In this document: positions 35,330 through 47,694 of the stretch, piece by piece
Layout: each line of letters opens with the position of its first letter
Numbering within the stretch: position 1 is the stretch's first letter
NCBI RefSeq assembly: GCF_032884065.1
Contig: NC_088881.1
Span: forward strand, 13,667,260-13,731,259
Reading direction: 5' to 3'
Source: Artemia franciscana
Lineage: Eukaryota; Arthropoda; Branchiopoda; Anostraca; Artemiidae
Length of the DNA: 64,000 nt
Notes under the pieces: generated by a model
The model's database searches: none
Told to the model about the DNA's origin: nothing
Seen by the model: the letters and a program-made list of their open reading frames with translations, nothing else
Made by a program: the position numbers and the translations under genes

Positions 35330-37074
35330 AACAAGATTTTTAACTGTAAGTAAGGAGCGACATTAAAACTTAAAACGAACAGAAATTACTCTGTATATGG
35401 AAGGGGCTGTTCCCCCCTCAACGCCTCGGTCTTTAATCAAAAGCTTGACTCTTTCTCTCAACTCTACATTTTAAAACAGTAAAACACTTTAGCGTAAAGA
35501 ACGGGGCGTCGAGGAGGGAACAACCCTTTTCAAATTCGGAGTAATTTCTTTTCGTTTTAAGCATTAAGGTCGCTCCTTACTTGCAGTTAAAAAACGTGTT
35601 TTTTATTTAATTTCTGAACGTTTTTTAATTAATGCATGTTTTGATTTTGGTTCCCCACACATAAATAATCAAAACATAATTTGCATATTAATTTATTTTT
35701 TTGGCTAAATGGCTTTCTCATAGTTTTGATCGGACGATTTTGAGAAAAAAGGAGCGGGGGAGTAAGCCTAGTTACCCTCCAATTTTTCGGTTACTTAAAA
35801 AGGCAACTAGAACTTTTAATTTTTGACGAACGTTTTTATTAGTAAAAATATACGTAACTTACGAATTAACTTACGTAACGAACTTCTATATTCGTATGTT
35901 TTTATTACGCATATGAGGGGGTTCACCCCCTCGTCAATACCTTGCTCTCTACACTAAAGCTTAAATTTTGTCCCAATTCCTTAGGAATGACCCCTGAATC
36001 ACAAAGGCCGTACAAAAAATAGCTGAAATAAATAAATTACATTAGAGTAAAGAGCGAGGTATTAGGAGGAGGTGAACCTCTCATATGCGTAATAATTTTT
36101 GTTCATTTTAAGTTTTATTGCTGCTACTTACTTTTTAATTGAAAAAACTTATTCATATTTATTTTTTTATTGTTTTTTAAAAATTGCAAAAAATCCTGCA
36201 CCTCTTCATGGAAATTATCTCCCCCCATGACAAATTCCTTCATGAAAAGTTTCCCCCACGTAACACCCTCCCTTCAACCCCTCCCCTCACCAAAAATCTC
36301 CCTGAAAGTGTCTGTACATTTCCCAATATCCATTACTATATGTAAACACTGGTGAAAGTTTGTAACTTGCCACCCCTCCCACGGTGACTGTGGGGGGAGT
36401 AAGTCGTCCCCAAAGACATAGTTATTATATTTTTCGACTATGCTGAAAAAATAGCTATCTCAGAACTTTGATCCTGTGACTTTGGAAAAAATGAGCGTGG
36501 GAGGGAGCCTAGGTGCCCTCCAATTTTTCTGGTCACTTATAAAGGGCACTAGAACTTTTAATTTCCATTAGAATGAGCCCTTAGAATGAGCCCTCTCGTG
36601 ACATTCTAGGACCTCTGGGTCGATACAATCACCCCTGGGGAAAAAAAAACAACAAAAAAAACATAAAAACAAACAAATAAACACGCATCCGTGATTTGTC
36701 TTGTGGCAAAAATACAAAATTCCACATTTTTGTGGATAGGAGCCTGAAACCTCTACTGTAGGGTTCTCTGATACGCTGAATTTGATGGTATGATTTTCAT
36801 TAAGATTCTATGACTTTTAAGGGGTGTTGCCTCCTTAAAATCTTAAAATGGTGTTTACCTCCTATTTTCTAAAATAAGGCAAATTATTTCAGGCTCGTAA
36901 CTTTTGATGGGTACGACTAAACTTGATAAAATTTATATATATATATATAAAATTAGCATTAAAATGCGATTCTTTTAATGTAACAATTGGTATCAAAATT
37001 CTATTTCTTAGAGTTTCGGTTACTATTGAGCCGGGTCACTCCTTACTACAGTTCGTTACCACGAACTGTTTGAT
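35330..37074 (+). repeat. Composite repeat, full copy (F-L-F2-C-T)
   Basis: F about 35335-35590, L to 35840, F2 about 35845-36150, C to about 36345, T about 36350-37074 ending CGAACTGTTTGAT. Confidence 0.85.
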
Positions 37075-37720
37075 AAATAGCTCTTTTTTGAAAGTACTAA
37101 AAAATACCTGAGTGCAAAGAGCAATCTACCGAAAAGTGGTTGAACCCCTCATATATGTAATAGTTTCTGTTTCTTTTAAGTTTTAATATTGCTCCTTACT
37201 TTCAGTTGAAAAAGCTTGTTTTTTATTTAATGTATGATCGTTTTTTGAATAATGCTGGGCTATCCGGAGCGGCCTTCATGGAAAATTCCATTCCCCCATG
37301 AGAAATTCCTTCTTGAAAACATCCTCCCATGTAACATCCTCCCTCGACCCCCCTCACCAGAAAAAAAATCCCCCTTAAAACGTCTGTATACTTCCCAATA
37401 ACCAATACTATATGTAAACTATGGGCAAAGCTTATAACTTGTAGCCCTTCCCTCAGGGACTGTGGGGGTTAAATCATCCTCAAAAACAAAGATATAAGAT
37501 TTTCTGACTATACTGAACAAAATGGTTATCTTAAAATTTTGATCAGGTGACTTTGAAAAAAAACGAGCATGGGAAGGAGGTCTAGTTGCCCTCCAATTTT
37601 TTTGCTCACTTAGAAAGGGCACTGTACTTTTAATTTCCATTCGAATGAGCCCTATCATGATATTCTAGGACTACTTGGTCGATACAATCACCCCTGGAAA
37701 AAAACAAATAAACACACATG
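37075..37720 (+). repeat. Composite repeat, partial (F2 end, C, truncated T)
   Basis: Begins with the second F2 arm (AAAGTACTAAAAAATACCTG), has C with the TCCGGAGCGGCC variant, and a T that stops near 37720. A similar F2-arm start is at 46700. Confidence 0.7.
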
Positions 37721-38075
37721 CGTAAACTTTCTTCAGACAAATAGAACTTTCTTTCATATTGCATATTCTACTGTTCTAGTTATCTGAAAGAGGGCAAGAA
37801 AATGTAGATATGGCATTTGGATAATTGATTTTAGCCTAGTATGTAAAACTAATTAGCAAATTATTTAATATTCAAAAATAATAGCGACCGGTCTGGCCTG
37901 GACCTTCAAAAGCTCAGCCTTCAGATAACAACCCCTCCTGACTATTCATCGCATGGTTTGCCACTTTATAGTCACAGGAAATAAATTATTATTCGCTATT
38001 TTATTGATTTAATAAATGACCATTACAAATGCGTCATTTAGGAAAAACAGACGATTCATTTTGAAATTAAACACA
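37721..38075. other. AT-rich spacer
   Basis: I see no gene or named repeat. Confidence 0.4.
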
Positions 38076-39698
38076 AAAAACAAGTTTTTCTAAATGAAAG
38101 TAAAGAGCAACATTAAAACTTAAAACGAACAGAAGTTTTTCATTACTCTGTATATGAAAGGGGCTTTTCCTCCTCAACGCCTCGCTCTTTACGCTAAAGT
38201 TTGACTTTCTCTTAACTCTACTTTTAAAACAGTAAGAAACTTTAGCGTAAAGAGCGGGGCGTTGTGGAGGAAAAGCCCCTTTCATATACGGAGTAATTTC
38301 TGTTCGTTTTAAGTTTTAATGTTGCTCTTTACTTTCATTTAAAAAAACTTCATTTAAAATTAATTTTGGACGTTTTTGAATTAATGCGTGTTTTGATCTT
38401 GGCTCTCCGCACATAAATATTTAAAACTAAATTTGCATATTAATTAATTGCAATTAATCGGAAGATTTTGAGAAAAAAGGAGCGAGGGAGCAGGCCTAGT
38501 TGCCTCCAATTTTTGATTACTTAAAAAAGCAACTAGAACTTTTAATTCTGTAAAAAGTTTTCATTGGTAAAAAATATACATAACTTACGACTTAACTTAC
38601 GTAAGGAACCTCTATATTCGTATGTTTTTATTGTGCATATGAGGGGGTTCAACCCTCGTCGATACCTCACTCTTTACACTAAAGCTTAAATTTTGTCCCC
38701 ATTCCTTAAGAATGACTTCTGAATCACAAAGGCCGTAGAATAAATAGTTGAAATTACTAAAAATACTTTAGCATAAAGAGTGAGGTATAACGAGAAGGTA
38801 AACCCCCACATATGCGTAATAATTTTTTTTTTGTCTTAAGTTTTGATGCTGCTCCTTACTTTCAGTAGAAAAAACTTTTCATATTTATTTTTTCATTGTT
38901 TTTTCAAACAATGCTAGAAAATCCTGCGCCCCTCTTCATTGAAATTGTCTTCCCCATGAGAAGTTTCTCCATGGAAATATCCTTCCACGCAACCTCCCTC
39001 CCCTCAACTCTCCCCCCTAAACCAAAAAATCTCCCTGAAAACGTCTGTACACTTCCCAGTAACCATTACTATATGTAAACACAGGTCAAAGTTTGTAACT
39101 TGCAGCCCCTCCCAATGGGACTTCGGTGGAGCAAGTCGTCCTTATAAACATAGTTATTAGGTTTCTTGACTATGGTGAATAAAATGGCTATCTCAGAATT
39201 TTGATCCGATGACTTTGGAGAAAAATGAGCATGGGAGGGGGCCTAGGGGCCCTCCAATTTTTTCGTCACTTAAAAAGGGCACTAAAACTTTTAATTTCCG
39301 TTAGAATGAGCCCTCTCGCGATATTCTAGGACCACTCAGTCGATAAGATCATCCGTGATGCGTGGCAAAAAATGTGAAATTCCACATTTTTGTAGATAGG
39401 AGCTTGAAACTTCTACAGTAAGGTTCTCTAATACGCTAAATCTGATGGTGTGATTTCCGTTAAGATTGTATGACTTTTAGGGGGTGTTTCCCCTTATTTT
39501 CTAAAATGAGGCAAATTGTCTCAGTCCCAACATTTTGATAGGCATAATTGATCTTGATGAAACTTATATATTTAAAATCAGCATTAAAATGTGATTCTTT
39601 TGATTAACTATTGGCATCAAAATTCCATTTTTTAGAGTTTCGGTTACTATTGAGCCGGGTCGCTCCTTACTACAGTTCGTTACCACGAACTGTTTGAT
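38076..39698 (+). repeat. Composite repeat, full copy (F-L-F2-C-T)
   Basis: F about 38080-38345 (both arms with the private GCTTTTCCTCC variant), L to about 38575, F2 to about 38875, C to about 39070, T to 39698 with a short deletion around 39355. Confidence 0.85.
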
Positions 39699-39974
39699 GA
39701 AGGGAGTTTAAAGAACATTCTATACCGCCTCTGCCTCCCAGACCCCCTTCTATATTTAACTGAATACTCAGGAAAATTTTTACACTTGGGTCTAAAAAGG
39801 TCCCTTTTAAGGTATCATAGACCCCCCTCCAAAACGAATGAATGACTGACTCATTCCAATAATGATTGATGCAAAAATACACATGTTGCACATAACCTTA
39901 TCATGCATTAAGTTAATCAAATTGGTTAAATGAAGTTTTAAAATATGTGTCTAAATTATCGGTTTATTTTACAG
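39699..39974. repeat. Copy of a separate dispersed sequence
   Basis: About 39830-39940 (GAATGACTGAC, CAATAATGATTGAT, AATTGGTTAAATGAAG) matches 44515-44615. The last part before 39975 is a pyrimidine-rich run ending TTTTACAG. Confidence 0.55.
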
Positions 39975-40049
39975 GGACTTCTTGACTATTTAGCAACGAA
40001 CGGTCACAGCGCAGCATTACTGACTCTGAAACTGGGACACTCAATATAA
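39975..40049 (+). CDS. Possible terminal exon of an unrecognised gene
   Basis: A good acceptor (GGTTTATTTTACAG) is followed, in phase 0, by 24 codons and a stop TAA. The peptide GLLDYLATNGHSAALL then TLKLGHSI looks like ordinary protein, unlike the surrounding repeats, and base composition is less AT-rich. The other two phases have early stops. The segment of about 225 bp around it is missing from the otherwise matching repeat near 44615, so it sits between halves of a repeat. It may be a true last exon or a captured one. I do not recognise the protein. Confidence 0.35.
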   Translation, partial: GLLDYLATNGHSAALLTLKLGHSI

Positions 40050-40437
40050 AATTTCGCAATAGTTTGAAATCAATTGTTCATCTCAAAATTCTCATTCTGT
40101 AGCTACCTTACCCCCTTTGGACGAAAAGTACAGTTTGGTGCCACAAACTGGGAGAAACCACTGTTTAGTTGTTCCATAATCTTTTTGGCTGCTGAAAAAG
40201 AACACTGAAATTTCTTATTTTAGTTTGAATGAGCCGTCTCTCGGTATTCAAGAACCGCTAGTTCAATATCATAACCCTCGAGAAAAAAAGAAACAACAAA
40301 GGTCAACAAATAAACGTGCACTTCATATACATAACTCTCCCCTTTGGAGGTGTGTCTCCATTTTTTGAAAATGAGGTGAATTTTTAGCGTATCAGAGAAC
40401 TTCACTGTAGAGGTTTCAAGTTTCCTTTCTCTCATGT

Positions 40438-40860
40438 CTACTTTTTAAAACAGTAAGCACTTTAGGGTAAAGAACAGGGTGTTGAAGAGGAAACATCCAT
40501 TTCTGCTCGTTTTAATTTTTAATGTCGCTCCTTACTTTCAGTTAAAAATACTTGTTTTTTTTTTAATTTCTGAATATTTTTTAGTTAATCCATGTTTTGA
40601 TTTCGGCTCTCCACAGATCAATAATTAAAGCAAAATTTGCATATTTATTTATTTGGCTAAATGGCTTTCCCATAGTTTTGATCAAATAATTTTAAGAAAA
40701 AAGGCGGGGGGAGGAGGCCCAGTTGCCCTCCAATTTTTTGGGTACTTAAAAAGGCAACTAGAACTTTTAATTTCTTAAGAATGTTTTCATTAGTAAAAGA
40801 TATACGTAGCTTATGAATTAGCTTACGTAACAAAAGTTTATATTCCTATGTTTTTACCAA
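40438..40860 (+). repeat. Composite repeat, partial (F arm, L, start of F2)
   Basis: Cut within F2 at about 40856 (after CCTATGTTTTTA), where an inverted copy begins. Confidence 0.75.
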
Positions 40861-42552
40861 ACAGTTCGTGGTAACGAACTGTAGTAAGGAGCGACCCGGC
40901 TCAATAGTAACCAAAACTCTAAAAAATGGAATTTTGATATCAATAGCTACATCAAAAGAATTGCATTTTAATGCTAATTTTGAATATATAAATTTTATCA
41001 AGTTTAGTCATACCCATCAAAAGTTACGAGCCTGAAGAAATTTGCCTTGTTTTAGATAATAGGGGGAAACAACCCCTAAAAGTCATATAATCTTAACGAA
41101 AATCACACCATCAGATTCAGCGTATCAGAGAACGCTAGGGTAGAGGTTTCAAGCTCCTATCTACAAAAATGTGGAATTTTTATTTTTTGCCAGAAGGCAG
41201 ATCACGGATGCATGTTTATTTGTTTGTTTGTTTGTTTTTTGTTTTTTTTTTCCCAGAGGTGATCATATCGACCCAGTGGTCCTAGAATCTTGCGAGAGGG
41301 CTCATTCTAACGGAAATTAAAAGCTTTAGCGCCCTTTTTAAGTGACCAAAAAATTGGAGGGCACCTAGGCTCCCTCCCACGCTAATTATTTTCCGAAAGT
41401 CACCGGATCAAAATTCTGAGATAGCCATTTTGTTCAGCGTAGTCAAAAAACCTTAAAACTTTGTCTTTTGGGACGACTTACTCCCCCACAGTCCCCGTGG
41501 GAGGGGCCGCAAGTTACAAACTTTGACCAGTGCTTAAATATAGTAATGGTTATTTGGAAGCGTACATACGTTTTCAGGGAGATTTTAGGTTGTGGGGGGG
41601 GGGTTGATAAGAGGGGGATATGTTGGGGAACTTTTCATGGAGAAGTTTGTCATGGGGGAAGAAAATTTCCATGAAGGGAGCGCAGGATTTTCTAGCATTA
41701 TTTAAAAAAAAACAATGAAAAAATAAATAGGAAAAAGTTTTTTCAACTGAAAGTAAGGTGAAGCATTAAAACTTAAAACAAACAGAAATTATTACGCATA
41801 GGATGGGCTCACCTCCTCCTAATACCTCGCTCTTTACGCTAAAGTATTTTTAGTAATTTCAACTATTTATTCTACGGCTTTTGTGATTCAGGGGTCATTC
41901 TTAAGAAATTGGGACAAAATTTAAGCTTTAGTGTAAAGAGCAAGGTACTGACGAGGGGGTAAAACCCTTCATATGCGTTATAAGAATATGAGAATACAGA
42001 AGTTCGTTACGTAAGCTAATTTGTAAGTTACGTATATCTTTCACTAATAAAAACATTTGTAAAAAATTGAAAGTTCTAGTTGCCTTTTTAAGTAATCAAA
42101 AAATTAGAGGGCAACTAGGCCTCCTCCCCCGCTTCTTTTTTCTCAAAATCTTTCGATCAAACTATGAGAAAGCCATTTAGCCAAAAAAAAAATATGCAAA
42201 TTTCGTTTTAATTATTCATCTGCGGAGAGCCAAAATCAAAACATGTATTGATTCAAAAACGTTCAGAAATTAAATAAAAAAACAAGTTTTTTTAACTGAA
42301 AGTAAGGACCGACATTAAAACTTAAAACGAACAGAAATTACTTCGCATATGAAAGGGGTTGCTTCCTCATCAACGCCCCGCTCTTTACGCTAAAGTTTTT
42401 TACTGTTTTAAAATGTAGAGTTAAGAGAAAAAGTCAAACTTTAGCGTAAAGAGCGGGGCGTTGATGAGGAAGCAGCCCCTTTCATATACGAAGCAATTTC
42501 TGTTCGTTTTAAGTTTTAATGTCGCTCCTTACTTTCCGTTAAAAAAACTTGT
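40861..42552 (-). repeat. Composite repeat, inverted full copy
   Basis: T about 40861-41550, C to about 41725, F2 about 41730-42020, L about 42025-42270, F about 42288-42552. The F hairpin is shared with the plus-oriented copy to its right. Confidence 0.85.
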
Positions 42553-43267
42553 TTTTTTTTATTTAATTACGTATATGAGAGGGTTCGCCCACTCGTCAAT
42601 ACCTCGCTCTTTGCACTAAAGCTTAAATTTTTTCCCTGTATCGCAAAGGCCGTAAAATAAATAGTTTAAATTACTAAAAATACTTTAGCGTAAAAAGTGA
42701 GGTATTGGGAGGAGGTGAACCCCTTATATGCGTAATATTTTCTGTTCGTTTTAAGTTTTAATGCTACCCCTTACTTTCAGTTGAAAAAACTTTTTCATAT
42801 TTATTTTTTCATTGTTTTTTTAAATAATGCTAGAAAATGTTGTGCCCCCTTCATGGAAATCTTCTTCCCCATGACAAACTCCTTCTAGGAAAGTTTCCCC
42901 CCTATAGCCCCCTCTTCCCAACCCCTCCTCCCAACCCAAAAATCCCCCTGAAAACGTCTGTACACTTACTAATAACCATTACTATATGCAAACACTGGTC
43001 AAAGCTTGTAACTTGCAGCTCCTCCCACGGGGAATGTGGGGGAGTGAGTCGTCCCAAAAGGCAAAGTTATTAGTTTTTCAACTATGCCGAATAAAATGGC
43101 TATTAGAATTTTGATCCGACGACTTTGGGAGAAAAATGAGCGTGGGAGGGGGCCTAGGTGCCCTCCAATTTTTCGGTCACTTAAAAAGAGCACTAGAACT
43201 TTTCATTTTTATTCAAATTAGCCCTCTCGCTAAATTCTAGACCACTGGGTCAATATGATCACCGCTG

Positions 43268-43324
<57 letters not shown>

Positions 43325-43673
43325 CGTGATTTGTCTTCTGGCCAAAAATACGAAATTCCACATTTTTGTAGATAGGAGCTTGGAACTTGTACCATAGGGT
43401 TCTTTATACGGTGAATCTGATGGTGTGATTTTCGTTAAGATTCTATGACTTTTAGGGTGTGTTTCCCCCTATTTTCTAAATATGTAAAAAAATTTTAGGC
43501 TCGTAACTTTTGATGGGTAGAACTAAACTTGATGAAACTTATATATGTAAAATTAGCATTAAAATCCAATTCTTTTGATGTAACTATTGGTATCAAAATT
43601 CCGTTTTTTAGAGTTTTGGTTACTATTGAGACGGGTCGCTCCTTACTACAGTTTGTTACCACGAACTGTTTGA
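42288..43673 (+). repeat. Composite repeat, plus copy lacking L, sharing F with its inverted neighbour
   Basis: F 42288-42552 is followed directly by F2 (about 42565-42790; L is missing), C to about 42965 and T to 43673. T holds a 55-base poly(A) run at 43268-43322 where other copies have a short A/CAAA-rich stretch. Confidence 0.8.
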
Positions 43674-44689
43674 TTATGATAGTAGCTCTTGAGTTTACAT
43701 TAAATATTAATTAACTCAATAAAGATATAATATGGTTTTGTAAAACGATATTATGATTATATACACAACTTTGTACCAGGCTTGGCGCACATCACCATGA
43801 TTGGCACAGTTCCACCAAGGTTGACACAGTTCCGCCATGCTTGTCGTGGTTTTACCGTGTTCGGCACAGTTCCAACATGTTTGGGACTATCCCACCAGGT
43901 TTGGCACTCTTGGCATGCGCCACCTGGTGTACATGATTTCTGGGAGTCCGAAACTCCTTGGAAATTGCAGTAAAAAAGTCAACCTATTTAGTCTATGGGT
44001 TGTTATTAACTTTTTTTAATTTCTTTTCTTTTTAAATTACGGTCAAAACGAGCCGTTTTTACTTGCAGTTTGTTTCCTCATAATTATACAGCACATAAGA
44101 AATAAATATAAACCCCAAAATTTCCATTTCAACGTCTATAAAAAAAAAACAAAAAAACTTTTCAACACTTGCCTAGGCCCTATTGAGAAAATTAAAGACG
44201 ACCCTTGAGATATCCCATCTCATCACCACCTTTGTACTGGTAAGTAGATGAAAGTTGTCTTGTATATTACAAAGAAACATTTTTCTCCAATAGGAAGAGA
44301 ACTGTAATAAGAAGGGGCTAGCAATTTTCTGCAATAAGAAGAACTCTGCAGCACTTCTATTCAAACTTAATTGAAATGAAGGAAGTTTCAAGATACCTCT
44401 ATACCTCCTCCGCATCCCACACCCGTTTCTATATTCAACTAAATGCTCAAGGAAAGTTAGAAAACTTGAGTCTAAAATGGTCTCTTTTGAGGTATCAGAG
44501 ACCTCCCTCCCCTACACATGAATGACTGACCCAACCCAATAATGATTGATACAATATTATACATGTTGTACATAATCTTACCATATATCACGTTACTCAA
44601 ATTGGTTAAATGAAGCACAATTTTTTTGGCTTCTGAAAAAGAACGCTCGAAGTTCTGATTTTAGTTTGAAAATTATATAAAAAAAACTA
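43674..44689 (+). repeat. Diverged third copy of part of the segmental duplication
   Basis: From TTAATTAACTCAATAAAG near 43705 it follows copy A from about 27430, including the 20-bp minisatellite (shortened), to past the Helitron target (GTCTTGTATATTACA near 44258, no Helitron). From about 44500 it matches 39830-39940 instead. Identity is clearly lower than between A and B. Confidence 0.7.
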
Positions 44690-45838
44690 GTTTTTCTAAC
44701 TGAAAGTAAGGAGCGACATTAAAACTTAAAACGAACAGCAATTACTCCGTATATGAAATGGGTTGTCCCCCCCCCCCCCCCGCAATCCCTCGCTCTTTAT
44801 GCTAAAGCTTTTAATTGTTTTAAAAAAGCAGAATTGTGGTAAAGAGTCAAACTTTAGCGTAAAGAGCGAAGGATTGCGGGGGGGGGGACAACCCATTTTA
44901 TATACGGAGTAATTTCTGTTCGTTTTAAGTTTTAATGTCGCTCCTTACTTTCAGTTAGAAAAACTATTTTTTTTAATATAATTTCTGAACGTTTTTGAAT
45001 TAATGCATGTTTGATTTTGGCTCTCCACACATAAATTATTAAAATGAAATTTACATTTTAATTCCTTTTTTGGCTAAATGGCTTCCTCTTAGTTCTGATC
45101 AGACGATTTTGAGAAATATGGGATGGGGAAGGAGGCCTAGTTGCCATACAATTTTTCGGTTACACAAAAAGGCAACTATAAATTTTAATTTTTAACGAAT
45201 TTTTTTATTGGTAAAAAATATACGTAACTTAAGAATTAACTTACGTAACAAACTATTATATTCTTAAATTTTTATTATGTATATGAGGGAGTTTGTACCC
45301 TCGTTAATACCTCGCTCTTTACACTAAATCGTAAGTTTTATGCCGATTCTTTAAGAATGACCCCTGAATCAGACAGACCGTAGAATAAATAGTTGAAATT
45401 ACTAAAAATACTATAGCATAAAGAGCAAGGTATTTATCTCCTCCTACATACCTCGCTCTTTATGCTAAACTATTTTTAGAACCCCTCATATGCGTAATAA
45501 TCTCTGTTAGTTTTAAGTTTCAATGCTACTCCTTACTTTCAATTGAAAGAACTTTTCCATGTTTATTTTTTCATTGTTTTTTATAGTAATTTTAGAAAAT
45601 CCTGCGCCCTTTTCATTGAATTTTCTGTTCCCCCGTGACATAATTCTCCAAGGAAAGATCCTCCCACATAGCCCCCTCCCATCAAACCCACCCCCAAAAC
45701 TAAAAAAATCCCCTGAAAAACGACTGTACACTTCCCAATAACCATTATTATATGTAAACACTGGTCGAAGTTTGTAACTTGCAGTTCCTCCCCCAGGGAC
45801 TGCGGGGGAGTAAGTCATTCCCAAAGACATAGTTATTA
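44690..45838 (+). repeat. Composite repeat, truncated in T
   Basis: F about 44690-44965 has a C run of 15 or more in arm one and a G run in arm two at the matching place. L to about 45215, F2 to about 45545, C to about 45745, T start to 45838, where an RTE fragment follows. An extra inverted F2 piece is at 45432-45475. Confidence 0.75.
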
Positions 45839-45844
45839 TTTTCA

Positions 45845-46690
45845 CCAAATTTACCTAGACCTAGATACCATCTACCCTTATTTCTACCAAGCTGGGTGTT
45901 AAATCTCCCAGTAAAAACACCCTATTTCTACTTGGTACCTGTCTATTTGCTCCTGTAAATGTGAGTAAAATTCATCTGAGTCACTAGTATCTCAGTCAGT
46001 TGGTTCAACAGGAGCATATACTGCTATAACTGATACCCTGAACTTTTTAGTCATAAAATGAGCAAGTAGTATTCTATTATTAATATCTTCCCAGCCTAAA
46101 CAAGATTTAGCTACTTTCTTGTTCATTATGGGCCCTACTCCCTGCCTATGTACCCCATCCTTCCTGTCTGAGTAAACAAATTCTATTTCACCTAATTTCA
46201 TGATTCCTACTCCTGGGATATGAGTTTCTGAAACTCCTAATAAGTTCAGTTCAAACCGTCAGAATTAGTCAGTCAAAATGTCGATACGACAGTCATTTGT
46301 TAACGTTGTAACATTCCAAGTTCCAATTTTCATGTTCTTTAAATCATCGAGATTATTTTGGCCTCAGGAAAAGTAATGATCCCAGATACCAATGCAGGAT
46401 GGGGACCAACATATATTCTCAAGTCTACACCAAAGCACTTAAGTCGGCTTAGAACTGGACAGCAAGAAGTCCCTGAGACCTCCAGTTTGGTTGGAGGTTA
46501 TGTACAATCCTGGGCATATCTTGTCACAACATGGTTTTCAGCACTTGGTGATGCTCTTCGATCAACAAGAGTCAAATTCCTGCACAGACAGTCCCAAGCC
46601 TATTACCTCTGACTCATTATATATTCATGCCTACAAATATTATGCTACTACGGGGAGGCAGCCCATAGTAGATAAATTAGCTAGGAAGAG
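45845..46690 (-). pseudogene. RTE-type non-LTR fragment: endonuclease start and 5' region
   Basis: On the minus strand 45992-46201 encodes RKDGVHRQGVGPIMNKKVAK, then SCLGWEDINNRILLAHFMTK and KFRVSVIAVYAPVEPTD. This is the N-terminal APE-type endonuclease segment typical of RTE elements. After a stop the shifted frame continues with VPSRNRVFLLGDL (usual FLLGDFNAQ) near 45900-45960. The region 46340-46690 carries no recognisable domain and is probably the element's 5' region. Multiple frame breaks are present. Confidence 0.7.
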
Positions 46691-46699
46691 ATCTTTTGA

Positions 46700-47694
46700 A
46701 AGTACTAAATATAACTTTAGCATAAAGAGCGAGGCATTGACGAGGGGGCAAACACCCTCATATACGTAATAATTTCTGTTCATTTTAAGTTTTCATATTA
46801 CTCCTTACATTCAGTTGAAAAAAACTTTTTTTTATTTAATTTCTGATCGTTTTTTTTAAATTATGGTGGAAAATCCGGCGCCTACTTCATGGAAAATTAC
46901 CTTCCTCCATGGATGACTTCCTCCATGGAAAGATACTCCAATACAACCTTCTCACCTTGACCCCTCCCCCTCCACCCGACAAAACCCTGCCTGAAAACGT
47001 ATGTATACCTCCCCATGCCCATACTATATGTAAACAATGGGCAAAGCTCACAACTTGCCGCCCTTCTCCCGAGGGCTGTGGGGGATTAAGTAATCCTCAA
47101 AACATGTTTATTAGATTTTTCGACTATGTTGAACAAAATAGTTATAGAAAAATTTTGATCAGGCGATTCTAAGAACAAATAAACGTTACAGGGGGCTTAG
47201 TTGCCCTCCTTTTTTTTGGTCACTTACTAGAAATTTTAATTTCCGTTAAAATTGGCCCTTTTGCGATATTCTAGGACCACTGGGTCGATACGATCACCCT
47301 TGGGAAGAAAAAAAAGCAAAAAGCAAACAAAAAATAAACAAGCATCCGTAATCTTTCTTCTGGCAAAATACAAAATTCAACATTTTTGCCGATAGGAGCT
47401 TGAAACGTGTACAGTGAGGTTCTTTAATATGCTGAATCTGATGGTGAGATTTTTATTGAGATTCTATGACTTTTAGAGGGTATTTCTCCCTTTCTCTAAA
47501 ATAAGGCAAATATTTCCAGGTTCGTAACTTTTGATGGGTAAAACTAAGCTTGATAAAACTAATATATTTGAAGTCAGCATAAAAAATCCAATTCTTGTGA
47601 TGCATCTATTGACATAAAAATTACGTTTTTTAGAATTTCTGTTGCTATTGAGCTGGGTCATTCTTTACTTACAGTTCGTTACGACGAATTGTTT
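46700..47694 (+). repeat. Composite repeat, partial (F2 arm, C, T)
   Basis: Starts with AAAGTACTAAATATAAC, similar to 37090; C about 46830-47010; T to 47694 (ends GACGAATTGTTTGATC, slightly diverged). Confidence 0.75.

Noticed and set aside
40861..43673. Reading this as a simple insertion with target-site duplication
   Set aside because: The left flank is an F2 module that does not resume on the right, so the flanks do not match.
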